Origin: Deltaproteobacteria bacterium
GTDB taxonomy: Bacteria; Myxococcota; XYA12-FULL-58-9; JAUUZB01
Assembly: GCA_030590185.1 (NCBI GenBank)
Contig: JAUUZB010000120.1
Location: 1-8,089 of the forward strand
Length of the DNA stretch: 8,089 nucleotides
Direction: 5' to 3'
Numbering within the stretch: position 1 is the stretch's first letter; each line of letters begins with the position of its first letter. This document shows positions 4,813-8,089 of this stretch, piece by piece. Under the pieces are notes generated by a model that worked only from the letters and a program-made list of their open reading frames with translations, made no database searches and was not told the origin of the DNA. Position numbers and translations under genes: made by a program.

Positions 4813-6906
4813 ATGGTGCGCACAAAGCGAACAACCGCCGGCGAGCAGCCGGCTCCGCGCCGGATCTCATTGCGTCTCAAGCTGGGCGCCGTTGTCTTTG
4901 TCATGCAAGCGCTGTTGGCGCTCTTCTTCAGCATCTACGTCCCCAGCAGGATGAACGATACCTCACGGGTGTGGGCCGGGCGTCAAGCACAGGGCATCGC
5001 CTTGGTGCTGGCGAGCGCGGCACGGACGCCCTATGACCTCGCTGATCTGCAAGGGCCCCAGCAACTGGGCAAGCTGCTGCTGCTGCTCGAAGATGCGCCG
5101 GGCGCGGTCTATGGCTCCATCCTGCGGGATGATGGCTCGGTCCTGACGTCCTGGAATCCTGATGGGGCCGCGACGATCGCTTTTCGAGCGCAGCAGGAGC
5201 AGGGGCCGGAGGTGCGCTTTCGCGAGCAGATGCTCCACGTACGCTCCCCCATCGAAACGGTCTCTGGCGCCAAGGGTTTCCTGCAGATCGGTTTTTCCCT
5301 TGCCGACCTCGAGCAGGAACGCCGCGACAACAGCTTGGCGATCGGCGTCATCGTGTTGGCGGTTTTCGTGATCGGATTGATCGCCCTGAACCTGTTGCTG
5401 GGCCGCATTCTCATCACGCCGATCGTGAGTCTCACGCAGGTCGCCGCCGAGATCGTTTCCACCGGCCGGCTGACCAGCCAGATCACCTTTGATACCAGAG
5501 ACGAAATCGGTGACCTGTCACAGAGTTTTGCCAAGATGGTCGAGTGGCAGCGGACCACCTTGCGAGCCTCGGGCCGGCTCACGGACGCCTTGGGAGAGGT
5601 AACCACTCGAATATCCGACCTGGGCGCTGATCTGGCCAAGGGCTCGGCGACCGTGCAACAGCAGGTGACGGAAACCACGCGGCAGATGGACGCGACCCTA
5701 GCGCGGATCAACAAGACCGAGGCGGATGTCGTCGATCTGCTCCGCAACGCTGATGATGGCGCCAAAGTCATTCACGAAATGGCGGACGCCAACGACTCCG
5801 CAGCCGACGACATCAACGACATGGCCTCATCGGTGGGCGCCACCTTGAGAACCGTACACAACATGGCGGTCTCGGTCCGGAACATCGCCGGCAGCATCGA
5901 TAAGGTCAACGATGCCGTCACCACCACCTCTTCATCGATGACGGAGCTAGAGGCGTCGGTCATCCAAGTGGAACAGAACGCGCAGAGTACGTCGGCGCTC
6001 TCGGAGGTCGTCTCCGGCAACGCGAGCCGTGGGGTGGGCGCCTTGAAACAGACGCTCGATGGCATCGAGATCATCGAGCAAGCATTCAACTCGGCCGCGG
6101 AAACCATCGACCGTCTGGTTCAGCGCATCGTCGAGGTGAGCACCATGCTCCGCGGAATCGATGACGTCACCGCGCAGACCAACCTCCTGGCGATCAACGC
6201 GGGCATCATCTCATCCCGCGCCGGCGAGCACGGCCGGGGGTTCTCCGTGGTCGCCGAGGAGATCAGAGCGCTCGGCGGTCACACCAAGGAGCTGACCCAG
6301 CAAATCACCGACCTCATCCAAAATACGAGGGAGGATTCGGAGCAGGTCATCTCGGCGATGGAAAAGGGCAACACCTCGGTGCACGCCGGCCTGGGCCTGG
6401 GCCGGGAGGCGGTGCAGGCGCTGCAGGACATCCAAAACTCAGCCCGTGACGAGATGTTGATGATTCGCCAAATCGCCCAGGCGACGGTCGAGCAGGCGGC
6501 GAACAACAGCTCGATCAACGCGTCGCTCAATCAAATCGCTGTCACCATGACCCACCTCAACCAGACGTCCACCGAGCAAGCGAGCAGCTCGGCCGAGATC
6601 ATCGACAACACCAAGAAGCTCAACGCGATCATCAAACAGGTATCCGAAACGAGCCTGGCGCAGACCTCGAGATCCAAGAAGGTGATCGACTCCATCGACA
6701 AGATTAACCGAATGGTTAAGGGTGTCGGACAGGGACAGAACGAACAAACCGAGAGGGCGGGCAAGGTATTGACGGCCCTTACAGCCATCGAGCAGGTCGG
6801 CCAGGAGCAGTCCAACTCCGTGCAGGATCTCATGGCCGTCATCGCCTCGTTGACCCAGCACGCCAGCGAGCTGCAGGGTGAGCTCGGGCGGTTCAAAATC
6901 GACTAG
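4813..6906 (+). CDS. HAMP and MCP-signalling-domain transmembrane receptor (chemoreceptor-like)
   Basis: A 697-aa methyl-accepting-chemotaxis-type transducer. A basic N-terminus leads into TM1 (about 24-43), then a 130-residue extracytoplasmic sensor domain (44-174) that I cannot assign firmly but which resembles CACHE- or CHASE8-like modules. TM2 (about 175-196), a HAMP domain (197-247; Pro203, and DEIGDLSQSF at 230-239) and a long helical signalling domain follow. The hairpin tip lies at about 449-487 (TAQTNLLAINAG, then RAGEHGRGFSVVAEEIRAL). The tip is recognisable but differs from the usual ALNAAIEAARAGE: the conserved Glu is Ile466 and the following residues are SS, so coupling to CheA/CheW may be altered. 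There is no C-terminal CheR-binding pentapeptide; the protein ends GRFKID. It starts 14 nt after the YfiR-like gene and is probably in the same operon. No che genes are visible. The ATG is preceded by a weak GGGG site. Confidence 0.93.
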   Translation: MVRTKRTTAGEQPAPRRISLRLKLGAVVFVMQALLALFFSIYVPSRMNDTSRVWAGRQAQGIALVLASAARTPYDLADLQGPQQLGKLLLLLEDAPGAVYGSILRDDGSVLTSWNPDGAATIAFRAQQEQGPEVRFREQMLHVRSPIETVSGAKGFLQIGFSLADLEQERRDNSLAIGVIVLAVFVIGLIALNLLLGRILITPIVSLTQVAAEIVSTGRLTSQITFDTRDEIGDLSQSFAKMVEWQRTTLRASGRLTDALGEVTTRISDLGADLAKGSATVQQQVTETTRQMDATLARINKTEADVVDLLRNADDGAKVIHEMADANDSAADDINDMASSVGATLRTVHNMAVSVRNIAGSIDKVNDAVTTTSSSMTELEASVIQVEQNAQSTSALSEVVSGNASRGVGALKQTLDGIEIIEQAFNSAAETIDRLVQRIVEVSTMLRGIDDVTAQTNLLAINAGIISSRAGEHGRGFSVVAEEIRALGGHTKELTQQITDLIQNTREDSEQVISAMEKGNTSVHAGLGLGREAVQALQDIQNSARDEMLMIRQIAQATVEQAANNSSINASLNQIAVTMTHLNQTSTEQASSSAEIIDNTKKLNAIIKQVSETSLAQTSRSKKVIDSIDKINRMVKGVGQGQNEQTERAGKVLTALTAIEQVGQEQSNSVQDLMAVIASLTQHASELQGELGRFKID

Positions 6907-6940
6907 ACGAGCGCGATTGACCGGGCAAGGGGGCGGCAGT

Positions 6941-8089
6941 ATGAGCCGGCTGAATAGGATGATGACTGCACCTCATACGACGCCACGGCCTTTCCATGGG
7001 CTGGGGCTGTGTTCGGCTCTGCTGTTGGCACCCATGGTAGGTTGCGACGGCGGCGAAGAGCCGCCCGTAGGCACGCCAGTCGGCCTGTTGCTGCCATTCA
7101 CCGGCGAGCTCGCGACCACCGGGGCAACGAGCGAACGAGCGGTGATCCTGGCGATGGAGCAGGTGAACGACGCGGGCGGCGCAGGCGGAACGCCGTTGCG
7201 CCTGGTCACCCGCGACACCCACTCGGACTGGTCGCGCGGATTGGAGGAGGCGGACGAGCTGGTGCTCGTGGAGCAGGTCGTCGCCTTGCTCGGACCCCAG
7301 GATGAGGATCTCGGCACGCTGCTGGTGCCGCTCCTCAAGGAGCACGAGATCATCGGTATCTCCGGGGGGGTCACCTCTCCAGTGTTCTCCACCGCCGACG
7401 ACGGCGGCTACTTTTTCCGCACCTCACCCTCGGCTGTCGCCTACGGCGCGGCCCTCGCCAGTCGGATGGAGGCTGACGGCATAGAGACGGGCATCGTCAT
7501 CTCGACCAATGATGAGTATGGCTTCGGCTTCGCCAACGTCAGCACCATCTCGATGGCGCTGGCCGGATTGCAGGTCGCCACCCCCATCTCCTATGACCCC
7601 GAGCTCAACTCCTTCGACGAGCAGGTCTGGCAGATCGCGGCTTCCGGAGCCGACGGCATGGTCTTGGCGGCCCACCCCCGTTCCGCTGCTGCCTTGATCC
7701 AGGACTGGGCGGTCCTGAGCGCACGCGGTCGCTGGTATTTTGCGCCGGCATTGAAACAGGATGTCTTTGTCGCCAACGTACCGCCCGAAGCCATCGAAGG
7801 CATGACTGGGATCTCCCCGGCGGTGGGCGCCGATGCCCCACAGTTCGCCGCCGTCTTTGCCGAGCGCTGGTATGGAGAGCAGCCCGTGTCCGCTGCCCTC
7901 TTCTACTATGACGCGCTGGTGCTGTTGGCCTTTGCCATCGAGGCTGCGGCGCTGGGATCCGATGGATTGCCCGAAAGCTCCTTGATCCGCGACGCGCTTC
8001 CCGGCGTATCCAAGGCACCTGGCGTCCCGGTGGCCTGGGACGAGGTGGCCGAGGGTCTGGCGCTGATCCGTGATGGTCAGGAAATCGAC
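6941..8089 (+). CDS. Branched-chain amino acid type (Peripla_BP_6) substrate-binding lipoprotein, 3' end cut
   Basis: The first 383 residues of a periplasmic-binding-fold lipoprotein of the LivJ/AmiC-like class I family. After a long n-region the hydrophobic segment ends in a PMVGC lipobox (Cys35). The binding domain starts with VGLLLPFTGELATTG (47-61), the classic first strand and loop of Peripla_BP_6. It continues with AVILAMEQVNDAGG, LVTRDTHSD, VVALLGPQDED, EHEIIGISGGVTSPVF, FFRTSPSA, GIVISTNDEYGFG and ALFYYDALVLLAFAIE, all typical of the fold. The visible part stops at RDGQEID, where relatives usually continue with a Y-x-G-x-x-G segment, so probably only a few tens of residues are missing. 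The start has AGGGGG 8 nt upstream and lies 34 nt after the receptor stop codon. Asp36 directly after the lipid Cys would favour inner-membrane retention by the E. coli rule. No permease or ATPase gene is visible, so a ligand-sensing role with the receptor is as likely as transport. The ligand is unknown. Confidence 0.9.
   Translation, partial: MSRLNRMMTAPHTTPRPFHGLGLCSALLLAPMVGCDGGEEPPVGTPVGLLLPFTGELATTGATSERAVILAMEQVNDAGGAGGTPLRLVTRDTHSDWSRGLEEADELVLVEQVVALLGPQDEDLGTLLVPLLKEHEIIGISGGVTSPVFSTADDGGYFFRTSPSAVAYGAALASRMEADGIETGIVISTNDEYGFGFANVSTISMALAGLQVATPISYDPELNSFDEQVWQIAASGADGMVLAAHPRSAAALIQDWAVLSARGRWYFAPALKQDVFVANVPPEAIEGMTGISPAVGADAPQFAAVFAERWYGEQPVSAALFYYDALVLLAFAIEAAALGSDGLPESSLIRDALPGVSKAPGVPVAWDEVAEGLALIRDGQEID

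Overview
The window is GC-rich and codes on nearly its whole length. The gene content suggests a myxobacterium-like (Myxococcota, formerly deltaproteobacterial) genome. The evidence is an ECF sigma factor beside a membrane anti-sigma factor and a caspase-family protein, Cys-rich lipoproteins with CGDGVC-type repeats, and a YfiR-like protein paired with a chemoreceptor-like transducer. This is inferred from protein content only; no rRNA or other phylogenetic marker is present. I found no tRNA or rRNA gene, insertion sequence or CRISPR array.

Left part (1-1808, minus strand): a compact operon read from right to left. It holds an ECF sigma factor, a zinc-finger anti-sigma factor with one transmembrane helix and a DUF4384-like outer domain, and a caspase-like (peptidase C14) protein that runs off the left edge. 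The first two genes overlap by 4 nt (GTGA) and the last two are 2 nt apart, so the three are almost certainly translationally coupled. The layout suggests a transmembrane signal relay in which the exported domain of the anti-sigma factor and the caspase-like protein take part; that role is inference.

Middle part (1915-4134, minus strand): a strong hairpin separates the sigma operon from a small six-Cys lipoprotein (97 aa). Upstream of that is a large mosaic Cys-rich lipoprotein (570 aa). The large protein has CGDGVC tandem repeats, a myxobacterial Cys-rich motif, an EGF-like module and two tandem beta domains resembling bacterial pre-peptidase C-terminal (PPC) domains. Both lipoproteins look like cell-surface or periplasmic proteins of unknown function.

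Right part (4289-8089, plus strand): divergently transcribed across an intergenic region of about 150 nt. Three closely spaced genes encode an exported YfiR/DUF4154-like protein, a two-TM HAMP and MCP-signalling transducer, and a lipoprotein of the branched-chain amino acid type (Peripla_BP_6) substrate-binding family that is cut by the right edge. Together they look like a sensory cassette: two extracytoplasmic proteins plus one transmembrane transducer. It resembles YfiR control of a membrane sensor, but the output domain is MCP instead of GGDEF. The transducer's signalling tip is atypical. This cassette and the sigma/anti-sigma/caspase operon are the two parts most worth follow-up.
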